Below, piece after piece: positions 14,332 through 21,102 of a DNA stretch of 24,671 nt (position 1 is the first letter of the stretch; every line of letters begins with the position of its first letter). The DNA is taken from contig CAKSYU010000028.1 in the NCBI GenBank assembly GCA_934524965.1, forward strand, positions 1-24,671. The letters are read 5' to 3'. Source of the DNA: an uncultured Angelakisella sp. (lineage in GTDB: Bacteria; Bacillota; Clostridia; Oscillospirales; Ruminococcaceae). The notes under the pieces are model-generated. The model was not told where the DNA came from. It did not search any database and saw only the letters and a program-made list of their open reading frames with translations. Both the position numbers and the translations under genes were made by a program.

Positions 14332-15726
14332 ATGAAACGAGTAGAGATCAATGCACTGTTTGCGGAGCCTGCCCGCTATACTGCGGAGCCGGTGACGGTC
14401 TGTGGCTGGGTGCGCACTCTGCGCTCCAGCAAAGCCCTCGGCTTTATCGAGCTGAACGACGGCAGCTATTTCAGCAATCTGCAGGTGGTGTTTGAGGAAA
14501 ATAAACTGGCAAATTACGATGAGATCTCCCGCCAGAATGTCGGCGCGGCGCTCATCGTCACCGGTCGCCTGCTGCTGACCCCCGAAGCGAAGCAGCCCTT
14601 CGAGATCCATGCCGAGGAGATCACCGTGGAGGGCGCCTCCACCCCCGATTATCCCCTGCAGAAAAAGCGCCACAGCATGGAGTTTTTGCGCACCATTCAG
14701 CACCTGCGTCCCCGCACCAATACCTTCAGCGCAGCTTTCCGCGTGCGTTCCGTTGCGGCGCAGGGGATCCACAAGTTCTTTACCGAGCGCGGCTTTGTGT
14801 ATGCCCATACCCCGCTCATCACCGGCAGCGACTGCGAGGGCGCCGGCGAGATGTTCCGTGTCACCACCATCGATCCCGCCGATCCTCCCATGACCGAGGA
14901 CGGCAAGATCGATTACAGCCAGGATTTCTTCGGCAAAGCCACCAACCTCACCGTCAGCGGTCAGCTGGAGGGCGAGTGCATGGCAATGGCATTCGGCAAG
15001 ATCTACACCTTCGGTCCCACTTTCCGCGCCGAAAAATCCTACACCGGTCGCCACGCCGCCGAGTTCTGGATGATCGAGCCGGAGATCGCCTTTGCCGATC
15101 TGGAGGATAATATGGCGCTGGCGGAGGATATGATAAAGTATGTGCTGCGCTATGTGATGGAGCAGTGCCCCCGTGAGCTGGAGTTCTTCAATAACTTTGT
15201 GGATAAGGGGCTGCTGGAGCGCCTGAACCATGTGGTGAACAGCGACTTTGCCGTGTGCAGCTACACCGAAGCCATCGAGCGGCTGCAAAAGGCAGATGTG
15301 GAGTTTGAGTACCCCGTCAGCTGGGGCGTTGACCTGCAGACCGAGCACGAGCGCTACCTCACCGAAAAGATCTTCGGCAAACCGGTCTTTGTCACCAATT
15401 ATCCCAAGGAGATCAAGGCGTTCTATATGCGCCTGAACGATGACGGCAAGACTGTCGCGGCGGTGGATCTGCTGGTGCCCGGTATCGGCGAGATCATCGG
15501 CGGCAGCCAGCGTGAGGAGCGTCTGGATATCCTGCTGGATCGGATCCACGAGCTGGGTCTCAATGAGGAGGACTACTGGTGGTACCTCGATCTGCGCCGC
15601 TTCGGCGGGGCGCGCCACGCGGGCTTCGGTCTGGGCTTCGAGCGCCTGATCATGTATGTCACCGGTATCCCCAATATCCGTGATGTGCTGCCCTTCCCCC
15701 GCACCACCGGCTTCGCGGAATTCTAA
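14332..15726 (+). CDS. asnS: Asparaginyl-tRNA synthetase
   Basis: 464 residues, the normal length for bacterial AsnRS. The N-terminal OB-fold anticodon-binding domain (about 1-105) starts with [20 protein letters not shown]. The class IIb catalytic domain follows. Motif 2 is FRAEKS with Arg232 and Glu234, and motif 3 is GLGFERL with Glu437 and Arg438. The insert with EPEIAF and the GHAEFWMIE-type segment (here [12 protein letters not shown]) are typical of AsnRS and distinguish it from AspRS. It joins asparagine to tRNA-Asn in the cytoplasm. The ribosome site AAAGGAAGGAAG precedes ATG. It has its own promoter and a shared two-way terminator. Confidence 0.97.
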   Translation: MKRVEINALFAEPARYTAEPVTVCGWVRTLRSSKALGFIELNDGSYFSNLQVVFEENKLANYDEISRQNVGAALIVTGRLLLTPEAKQPFEIHAEEITVEGASTPDYPLQKKRHSMEFLRTIQHLRPRTNTFSAAFRVRSVAAQGIHKFFTERGFVYAHTPLITGSDCEGAGEMFRVTTIDPADPPMTEDGKIDYSQDFFGKATNLTVSGQLEGECMAMAFGKIYTFGPTFRAEKSYTGRHAAEFWMIEPEIAFADLEDNMALAEDMIKYVLRYVMEQCPRELEFFNNFVDKGLLERLNHVVNSDFAVCSYTEAIERLQKADVEFEYPVSWGVDLQTEHERYLTEKIFGKPVFVTNYPKEIKAFYMRLNDDGKTVAAVDLLVPGIGEIIGGSQREERLDILLDRIHELGLNEEDYWWYLDLRRFGGARHAGFGLGFERLIMYVTGIPNIRDVLPFPRTTGFAEF

Positions 15727-15749
15727 AAAACGGAATAAACACAAAGAAG

Positions 15750-15785
15750 GAACCCCTCCGTATTGCACACCATACGGAGGGGTTC
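15750..15785. terminator. Bidirectional terminator hairpin
   Basis: GAACCCCTCCGTAT (15750-15763) and ATACGGAGGGGTTC (15772-15785) form a perfect 14-bp stem with an 8-base loop. T-tracts are short. It lies between convergent asnS and the histidine kinase gene. Confidence 0.85.
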
Positions 15786-15809
15786 TTGTATCGAAAGGCA
15801 GCCGGAGAG

Positions 15810-16634
15810 TTAATGGCTGCGGGAGGAAGGCGATGCGGCAGTGTCGAGCGGACAATACACCGAGGCGTAGAACATGCCGTCCTTTGCCTCGAACCGGCAG
15901 ACGCCCCCGCGCTGGGCGGCAATGCTTTTTACTGACTGGGTGCCAAGCCCGCGCCCGCGGTGCTTGGTGGAAAGCAGCTCGCCGCCGGTGGTGCGTCGGG
16001 GCGCTGTGGTGCAGGTGTTATCCACGGTGACGCACAGGGCGTTCCCGTCGGTATCGGCGCGAATGATGATCCGCCGGCTTTCGGCGTGCTCCTTTTTGCA
16101 CGCCTCTACCGCGTTTTCCGGCAGGTTCCCCAGCAGAACGGAAATATCGGGGTCCGGTATGGGAAGCTCCCGCGGAATATTGGTCTTTACGGTGTATTCT
16201 ATCCCGCTTTCCTTTGCCTGCTGCGCAAAGTACAGCAGCACGGCATTGGCGGCGGGGTTTTCGCAGTAGCAGAGCGGGGAATCGTCCGGCAGGCTTTTGC
16301 CGTAGCGGTTCAGGTAATCCCGCAGCGCGGCGTAGTTTCCCTCGTTCAGGTATTCCTGCATCAGCGTAATGTGGTGGCGCACATCATGCTTGGCACGGCG
16401 CGCCTCGGCTATCTTCTCCTGCAGGTTGCCGTACGGCATGGTCTGCATGGCAAGCTGGTGGTTCTGCTCGCCCAGCACCAGCTGAAAACAGGTGAGCAGC
16501 AGAATAAGCAGCCCCGTGACCCTGCGGGAAAAGCACAGGCTGTGCCGGAACGGATACAGTGCCAGCACCAGAAAGGGAAGAAAATTCAGCAGGGAGTAAA
16601 CCGCGACCTCTGCGATGCGGTAAAGCGGGGGCAT
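15810..16634 (-). CDS. AgrC-like GHKL sensor histidine kinase, short form
   Basis: 274 residues. The phospho-acceptor box is AKHDVRHH with His83, typical of the AgrC/HPK10 group. The N-box LLGNLPENAVEAC (Asn170, Asn174) and the G-box KHRGRGLGTQSVK (about 224-236) complete an HATPase_c_5 domain. Before this there are only two membrane helices (about 8-28 and 38-56), whereas AgrC-type sensors have six or more and about 420 residues. The protein therefore seems to lack most of the peptide-sensing part, with helix 2 joined straight to the dimerisation helix. The start at 16634 gives 9 bases from AGGAGG; ATG at 16640 is too close. No response regulator or signal-peptide gene is adjacent. It faces away from the surface operon and its LytTR-type sites. 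Confidence 0.82.
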   Translation of the reverse strand: MPPLYRIAEVAVYSLLNFLPFLVLALYPFRHSLCFSRRVTGLLILLLTCFQLVLGEQNHQLAMQTMPYGNLQEKIAEARRAKHDVRHHITLMQEYLNEGNYAALRDYLNRYGKSLPDDSPLCYCENPAANAVLLYFAQQAKESGIEYTVKTNIPRELPIPDPDISVLLGNLPENAVEACKKEHAESRRIIIRADTDGNALCVTVDNTCTTAPRRTTGGELLSTKHRGRGLGTQSVKSIAAQRGGVCRFEAKDGMFYASVYCPLDTAASPSSRSH

Positions 16635-16743
16635 TGTCATTTTCCTCCTTTGCGCAGCTGTTCAAATAAAATGGATATCATCATCAACAACAGCGATCTT
16701 CACAGCGGCTCCCCTCTCCCGTTTTTTGAACACAAAATCATTC

Positions 16744-16771
16744 ATTATGAATTGTAACACACAATTGTGAA
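16744..16771 (-). promoter_or_regulatory. Putative promoter of the histidine kinase gene
   Basis: On the minus strand TTCACA (16771-16766), 16 bases, CATAAT (16749-16744). A TACAAT lies inside the spacer, so the exact element is uncertain. Confidence 0.4.
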
Positions 16772-16800
16772 GAAAAAATGACGGAAGCAGGAAAAGCGTG

Positions 16801-16833
16801 ACCGTTTGTGCCATTTTTTAACCGTTTGTGCCA
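16801..16833. promoter_or_regulatory. Pair of LytTR-type direct repeats (AgrA/ComE-like operator)
   Basis: ACCGTTTGTGCCA occurs at 16801-16813 and again, identical, at 16821-16833, a 20-base step. The first nine bases, ACCGTTTGT, fit the published LytTR consensus [TA][AC][CA]GTTN[AG][TG] at every position. AgrA and ComE bind two such repeats spaced 11-12 bases apart, on one face of the helix, just upstream of the -35. Here the second repeat ends 6 bases before the -35 at 16840. Confidence 0.75.
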
Positions 16834-16839
16834 AATCCC

Positions 16840-16868
16840 TTGTTGATTTTGGACGATTTCATTACAAT
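16840..16868 (+). promoter_or_regulatory. Promoter of the surface-protein operon
   Basis: TTGTTG (16840-16845), 17 bases, TACAAT (16863-16868). The -35 is weak, as expected for an activator-dependent promoter, and it stands directly after the LytTR-type repeats. Confidence 0.65.
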
Positions 16869-17149
16869 ATGGTCGAACTTTTGGCGGCGAGAGGGTCAAA
16901 AAGTGGTAAAAAATGTAGCGTTTCGTCGAATGGGAACAAATGTCAATTCTGAACGAGGGAGCGCTTCCGGAAGCGTCTGGCACCGATAAACTGACCCGTT
17001 TATTGGACTTTTCTCTTCGCTTATACCAAAAGAGAAGGCGTACTCGAACCGTATTGTTTTTTTACGGATGGAGCGCGTCTTTTTGCGGTTTTTCCCGGAA
17101 GGCTTTCCCGCCCGCTGTACCGCCGCGCCGCTTTGAAAGGAGTATGCAT
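16869..17149 (+). other. Long 5' leader of the surface operon, no gene seen
   Basis: About 270 bases separate the -10 from the start codon at 17150. The leader holds a perfect self-complementary CGCTTCCGGAAGCG (16962-16975) and a possible TCTCTT...AAGAGA-type hairpin around 17010-17035. I could not match it to a known riboswitch. The open frame 16940-17230 is not a separate gene: its end is the signal-peptide part of the next gene in frame. Confidence 0.45.
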
Positions 17150-18976
17150 ATGAGGCAGAGAAAATGGCTGGCACTGCTGCTGGCTTTGATGATGGTCGTT
17201 ACCGTCACGCCGGTAGCGCATGCCGAGTAGGAGACCGTAATAGAGACCGTGACGGAACCAGAAACCGTCGCGGAGAGCGGCGGCGATTCGGCGGAGGAGG
17301 AAGTGCCTGTGGAGGAACCGGTGGAAGCATCGGCGGAAACGCAGGAGCTGCAGCTGATGGCAAGCACCTCGTGGCAGCCAAAGCCCACTCGCACGGTATC
17401 CTCTGCCAGCAGCTTCCCGCTGACACTGAATAACGGTGATGTGCTGCTCATCAACGGGTCCATCAGTTTCAGCGCTTCTGCGGGTCAAAGCCCCATTACA
17501 CTGGCTTCCGGCGCGAGCGCTAAGATCATCATTAACGGCAGCGTGACCCTGCGCGGCGCCGATGCCAGCGGCATCACGGGCGCTACGGCGGCGATCAATG
17601 TGCCGGAGGGCGCGGTGCTTACCATTTACAGCGCCCACGATGAGGAGCTTTCCACCTCCCGTTCCGCACCCAAGGATACCCTGACCGTGACCGGCGGCAA
17701 TGCTGCGGCGGGCACCGCGGGCGGCGACGCCCTGAAAGATGTCGCCATAGAGCACGGACCCACTTATCATTATCGGTGGTACTTCGGCGGCGGAAACGGC
17801 GGCGGTGCTGCTGCTGCCATCGGCGGAAGCGGCGGCGCGGGCGGTGCGGCAGGTCGTGCCGGCAGCAGCGGCTCCGCCGGTACGCAGACCGGCACCGACG
17901 GTCACGGCTGGAATGACGCCAAACTCGGCAACGGCGGCAGCGACGGCTCCGGCGTGGGCATAAACGGCACTGCCGCTTCGGGCAGCGGCGGCATAGAAAA
18001 TGAAAAAGGCGATAAGAAATATAACGGCGGCGATGGCGGCGCGGGCGGTGAATCCGTTGTGCTGAGGGCATGGCACACCACCGGCAGCTTGATCCTTTCC
18101 ACCGCGGCAAATCTCAATACCTACTCCTGGGGCGACGGCGGCGGACAGGGTTCCTCGTCCACCCTTACCCCCCTTGTCATCTACGATCTGATGGATTGTC
18201 AGATCAACCTGAACCAGAGCGTCTATACCTACACCGGCAGTGCCTTCAAGCCGAGGATCACCTCGGTCAGCTACAGCGCCGCCAGCGACCGTGACGGCAG
18301 AAGCATCTCCGGCAGCAATAAAACGCTTTCCGGCGGCTATTCCGCCTACAGCTACGGCGAGAATATCCACTGTCCCACCGGTGCGGTCACCGTCCTCGGC
18401 TCGCAGAATTCCAAGCGGACCACCGTCACGAACGATGGCTCGGTCATCGGTATCGTCGAAAAGGAATTCACCATCAAAAAGGCAACGCTGACAGCGCCCA
18501 TCACGCTCAGCACCACCAAGCCCTATGTCGGGCAGAGCATGACGGCGACGCTTGGCGGCTATACCTCCTCCACCGCGGGCAGCGGCAGCTTAAGCACCCT
18601 GCTGCGGGCAAGCAGCGCCAAGGCGGAGGGACCGAAGGTAACATGGTCGCTGACCGGCGTCGCGGTAAGCCTTACTTACACCACGCAGGTCACCATCAGC
18701 CTTGCCGAAGGGCAGGCAAGCCTTTATTTTGCCAATCCATCCCGCTCCAATCAGGATATCGTCCTGCAGATCGTGGTGCAGGATGTGGTGCTGGCACAGT
18801 CCGGCACCATCTCCCCCGGCAAGCAGGTCACGACCCTCGATCTTTTGGAGGGCGCGGCGGATCAGCTTTCCGCCGGCGGCTACAACGGCGAATTCGTGGT
18901 GCTGTATTACCAGCCGGATACCCACGAAAAAACCATCGTCAATACCCAGATCCCCGTGAATATCACGGTACAGTAA
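17150..18976 (+). pseudogene. Large glycine-rich secreted surface protein, interrupted by an in-frame TAG
   Basis: Starts MRQRKWLALLLALMMV with a clear signal peptide ending AHA-E (AxA cleavage site). Codon 27 (17228-17230) is TAG. The same frame then continues without a stop for 581 codons to TAA at 18976, starting ETVIETVTEPETV, an acidic linker. Codons ~60-190 look like a beta-helix (SASAGQSPITLASGASAK), ~212-337 is glycine-rich, and ~347-444 is an Ig/MBG-like domain (VYTYTGSAFKPRIT). A further beta domain closes the protein. Without the TAG this would be a ~608-residue exported adhesin-type protein. A GAG or CAG to TAG point change is the simplest cause; a restart at GTG 17249 would lack the signal peptide. 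AAAGGAG lies 7 bases before ATG. First gene of the operon. Confidence 0.8.
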
Positions 18977-19038
18977 TGTTTCGTTCAAGATGCGCACAGC
19001 GTTTTGAAATATAAAATTTTGCAAAGGAGCATGTCAAA

Positions 19039-19596
19039 ATGAAAACCAGAAAAGTATTTGCAGCGTTTCTTGCCCTGATGCTTCTTATGGGTCTTTCCAC
19101 CGTCGCTTACGCGGCTGGCAGCGATAGCACCCATACCGCCATGGGCAGCGAGACCATCGGCGTCGCGGGCTCTTACAGCGGCAGCGGCACAGCAGCCACT
19201 GTTTACAGCGTTAAGATCGAGTGGGGCGAGATGACCTTCACCTACGAGACCACCGGCGATAAGACCTGGGTCCCCGAGACCCATACCTACAATTTCACCG
19301 ATGGTGATGGCTGGAAAGCCACCGGCAACGATGTTACCGTCACCAACCACTCCAATGCCCCCGTCAATGTCGCGTTCTCCTCCACCAAGGATACGACCCC
19401 TTATAAGGGCGAATACACCGGCAGCATGAGCGTTGCCGAGCGTCAGCTCGCCGCGGGCGTCGAGAATAAACCCGACGAGGCGGACAGCGTTACCAGCACC
19501 CTCACCCTCACCGGCGGACTGAACCGCACCGTCAGCAGCTCCACCAAGCTGGGCGAGATCACCGTTTCCCTCACCGAGGTAACGGCAGAGCCGTAA
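19039..19596 (+). CDS. Small secreted IEWG-type surface protein
   Basis: 185 residues. The signal peptide MKTRKVFAAFLALMLLMGL ends with AYA at about 26. The mature part is a beta-sandwich type sequence: VYSVKIEWGEMTFTY, then WVPETHTYN, then DGWKATGNDVTVTNHSNAPV. Proteins with this IEWG..FTY / W.P.TH.Y / VTNHSN pattern are common in operons for surface proteins of gut Clostridia, often in several copies. A role as the abundant surface or fibre subunit is an inference. There is no membrane anchor or sorting signal. It is the only intact gene of the four in this operon. The ribosome site is AAAGGAG, 9 bases before ATG, and a very stable hairpin follows it at 19615-19642. Confidence 0.83.
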   Translation: MKTRKVFAAFLALMLLMGLSTVAYAAGSDSTHTAMGSETIGVAGSYSGSGTAATVYSVKIEWGEMTFTYETTGDKTWVPETHTYNFTDGDGWKATGNDVTVTNHSNAPVNVAFSSTKDTTPYKGEYTGSMSVAERQLAAGVENKPDEADSVTSTLTLTGGLNRTVSSSTKLGEITVSLTEVTAEP

Positions 19597-19614
19597 GACC
19601 TTTGCAGAGTGACC

Positions 19615-19642
19615 CCGCGGGGCGGGCTTTCCCGCCCCGCGG
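19615..19642. other. Perfect 12-bp G+C hairpin inside the operon
   Basis: CCGCGGGGCGGG (19615-19626) and CCCGCCCCGCGG (19631-19642) with loop CTTT. No T-tract follows. It stands between the small secreted protein and the downstream genes. That position suits partial termination or protection of the upstream mRNA end, giving more of the secreted subunit than of the membrane-anchored ones. Confidence 0.65.
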
Positions 19643-19744
19643 AACGGTGCTTTGCGATATCTGCCCCAAGGGACGCTTTTCGCTTTTGGGTCGGATATGA
19701 CAAAGCACGGAATGACCGGAGCTTGCGGAAAGGAGCATGGCGGC

Positions 19745-20219
19745 ATGAAAAAAAGAATATTACCGGCTGTGGCGGTGCTGTGCGCCGCTGCCATCGTTGT
19801 CATGGCCATGGCGCTGACCCGCAGCGGGCAGCAGGGCTTCACCCCGCCGCCCTTCGAGCCGGAGGCGCAGTCGGGGCAGCCCACCGTCCCGCAGGATGTC
19901 GGCTACGGCGAGCTGGACGCCCGCGCGTTCCGCTTTTCCGCGGCGGGCGAGCTGCTCGCTTTGGACGGCGAGGTGGAGGTATGGCTGACCAATCCGGCGG
20001 AGAATACCGTTTGGCTCAAGGTGCGTATTTTGGATGAGGCGGGCAATATACTGGGGGAGAGCGGCTTGCTGCGCCCCGGGGGAATATGTCCGCGCGGTCA
20101 GGCTGGAAAAGATCCCGAAGCAGCCGACCCCCGTATCACTCAAGATCATGGCATACGAGCCGGAGACCTACTACAGCGCCGGCTCGGCGGTATTAAAGAC
20201 GACCTTAAAGGTCGTGTAA
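19745..20219 (+). pseudogene. Membrane-anchored surface-operon protein, frameshifted in a G run
   Basis: Starts MKKRILPAVAVLCAAAIVV, an uncleaved membrane anchor, then a Pro-rich linker (FTPPPFEPEAQ) and a beta domain (VWLTNPAENTVWLKVRILDE, then GNILGESGLLRPG). At the G5 run 20078-20082 the frame breaks. Removing one G gives GEYVRAVRLEKIP, then AYEPETYYSAGSAVLKTTLKVV and TAA at 20217-20219, a natural end for this domain and a 157-residue protein. Without repair the frame runs on to 20338 in a non-protein-like, Gly/Arg-rich stretch across the next gene's start. The start at 19745 has AAAGGAG 9 bases upstream. It resembles small anchored proteins that accompany surface-protein genes in Firmicutes; no enzyme motif is seen. 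Confidence 0.78.
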
Positions 20220-20234
20220 AAGGAGGAAGCAGGC

Positions 20235-20913
20235 ATGAAACGATGGATCGCGTCGCTGGCGGCACTGCTGATGATCTGCTGCACCGCATGGGCGGCGGAG
20301 GCGACCGCCGGAGCGGTATCGGGCGGACAGAGCATTGATGTAAACGGGAACCGTGTGGACCGCAAGAATTATTACGAGATCACCCCTTGGCATTGCCGGC
20401 ATGGATAGCGTAGAGCTGCCGGAGAAGATCACCCTCAGCGGTGTAAGCGACGCGGCGGACCGCGGACTGAGGGTCGTCATCATTCCAGTCACGGCAGGGG
20501 AGGAGCCGCAGGCATTCGCGTGGCTCAGCGGCGCGGCGGCGTCCCTCGGGCAGGAGCCGGTCGCTTATTACCTTGCCTTCTACCGCGGTAGTACCCCCGT
20601 CCGGCCGCAGGGCAGCGTCACCATTACCATGACCTCAAGGGCGGGCTACGAGCAGTCAAGGCTGTACTATATGGACGGCGACGCGAAAGCGAAGGCCGTT
20701 TCCACCCTGGCGGAGCGGGACAATTACCGCTTCGGCATGGTGGAAAGCGGGTATTACCTGCTGGTCAAGGTCAAGGATACCTCGCCTTCGGTCATTGTCC
20801 GTCCCTCCAATCCGGGGACAGGTGCCCCCGCCGGCAGCAGCCTTGCCGCTCTTTCGGCAGCGCTTTTGATGATGGGTGCCTTGGTATTTGCCATTCGCCG
20901 CAAAAGGAAATAA
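20235..20913 (+). pseudogene. Cell-surface protein with sortase-like tail, frameshifted in a C run
   Basis: Starts MKRWIASLAALLMICCTAWA, a signal peptide, then SIDVNGNRVDRKNYYEIT. At the C4 run 20383-20386 the frame breaks and stops at TAG about 8 codons later. Removing one C joins YYEIT to LGIAGMDSVELPEKITLSGV and keeps the frame open to TAA at 20913, for 225 residues. The C-terminus has NPGTGAP, then a hydrophobic helix (SLAALSAALLMMGALVFAI) and RRKRK. That is the layout of a sortase substrate with an NPxTG-type motif in place of LPxTG; whether a sortase acts on it is inferred. GGAGG precedes ATG. It is the last gene of the operon, closed by the terminator at 20925-20953. Confidence 0.8.
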
Positions 20914-20924
20914 CCAAGCCGAAT

Positions 20925-20953
20925 AAAAAAGGACTGTACACCGGTCCTTTTTT
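20925..20953 (+). terminator. Intrinsic terminator of the surface operon
   Basis: AAAAAAGGAC (20925-20934) pairs with GTCCTTTTTT (20944-20953), loop of 9, with T runs on both strands. Confidence 0.88.
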
Positions 20954-20961
20954 GCTGTTTT

Positions 20962-21005
20962 CATACTTTGGTATGATTTACACCGCCCACATGACCTGCT
21001 AAAAT
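20962..21005 (+). promoter_or_regulatory. Promoter of the MalT/LuxR-type regulator with an adjacent inverted repeat
   Basis: TTTACA (20977-20982), 17 bases, TAAAAT (21000-21005). CATAC-TTTG-GTATG (20962-20975) ends one base before the -35, a place typical for an activator or autoregulator site. Confidence 0.6.
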
Positions 21006-21023
21006 AGAAAAAAGAGAGGCATT

Positions 21024-21084
21024 GGCGGGGAATTTCCCTGCAATATGCCCCCGCCGTCCCCCAAAGGAATGATTTTCGGGACGG
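21024..21084 (+). other. Competing hairpins in the leader of the regulator gene
   Basis: GGCGGGG (21024-21030) can pair with CCCCGCC (21049-21055), and CCGTCCC (21054-21060) with GGGACGG (21078-21084). The two stems share two bases, so they compete in part. The second stem ends right before the GGAGG site, so a translational control is possible but not shown. Confidence 0.4.
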
Positions 21085-21102
21085 AGGAAACGGAGGAGGA
21101 CC

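Noticed and set aside
14296..15855. 519-codon minus-strand open frame over asnS
   Set aside because: Shadow of asnS; His/Leu/Asp-rich with no recognisable domain.
16940..17230. 96-codon plus-strand frame as an independent small gene
   Set aside because: Its last 26 codons are the signal peptide of the surface protein in the same frame; the upstream part has no ribosome site and lies in the leader.
17021..18370. Minus-strand 449-codon open frame over the surface protein
   Set aside because: Ala/Gly-rich shadow caused by the glycine-rich repeats of the plus-strand gene.
19640..19700. c-di-GMP riboswitch (GGGACGC stretch)
   Set aside because: Only a short GGGACGC match; the paired helices and the CACGCACAGGGC part are absent.
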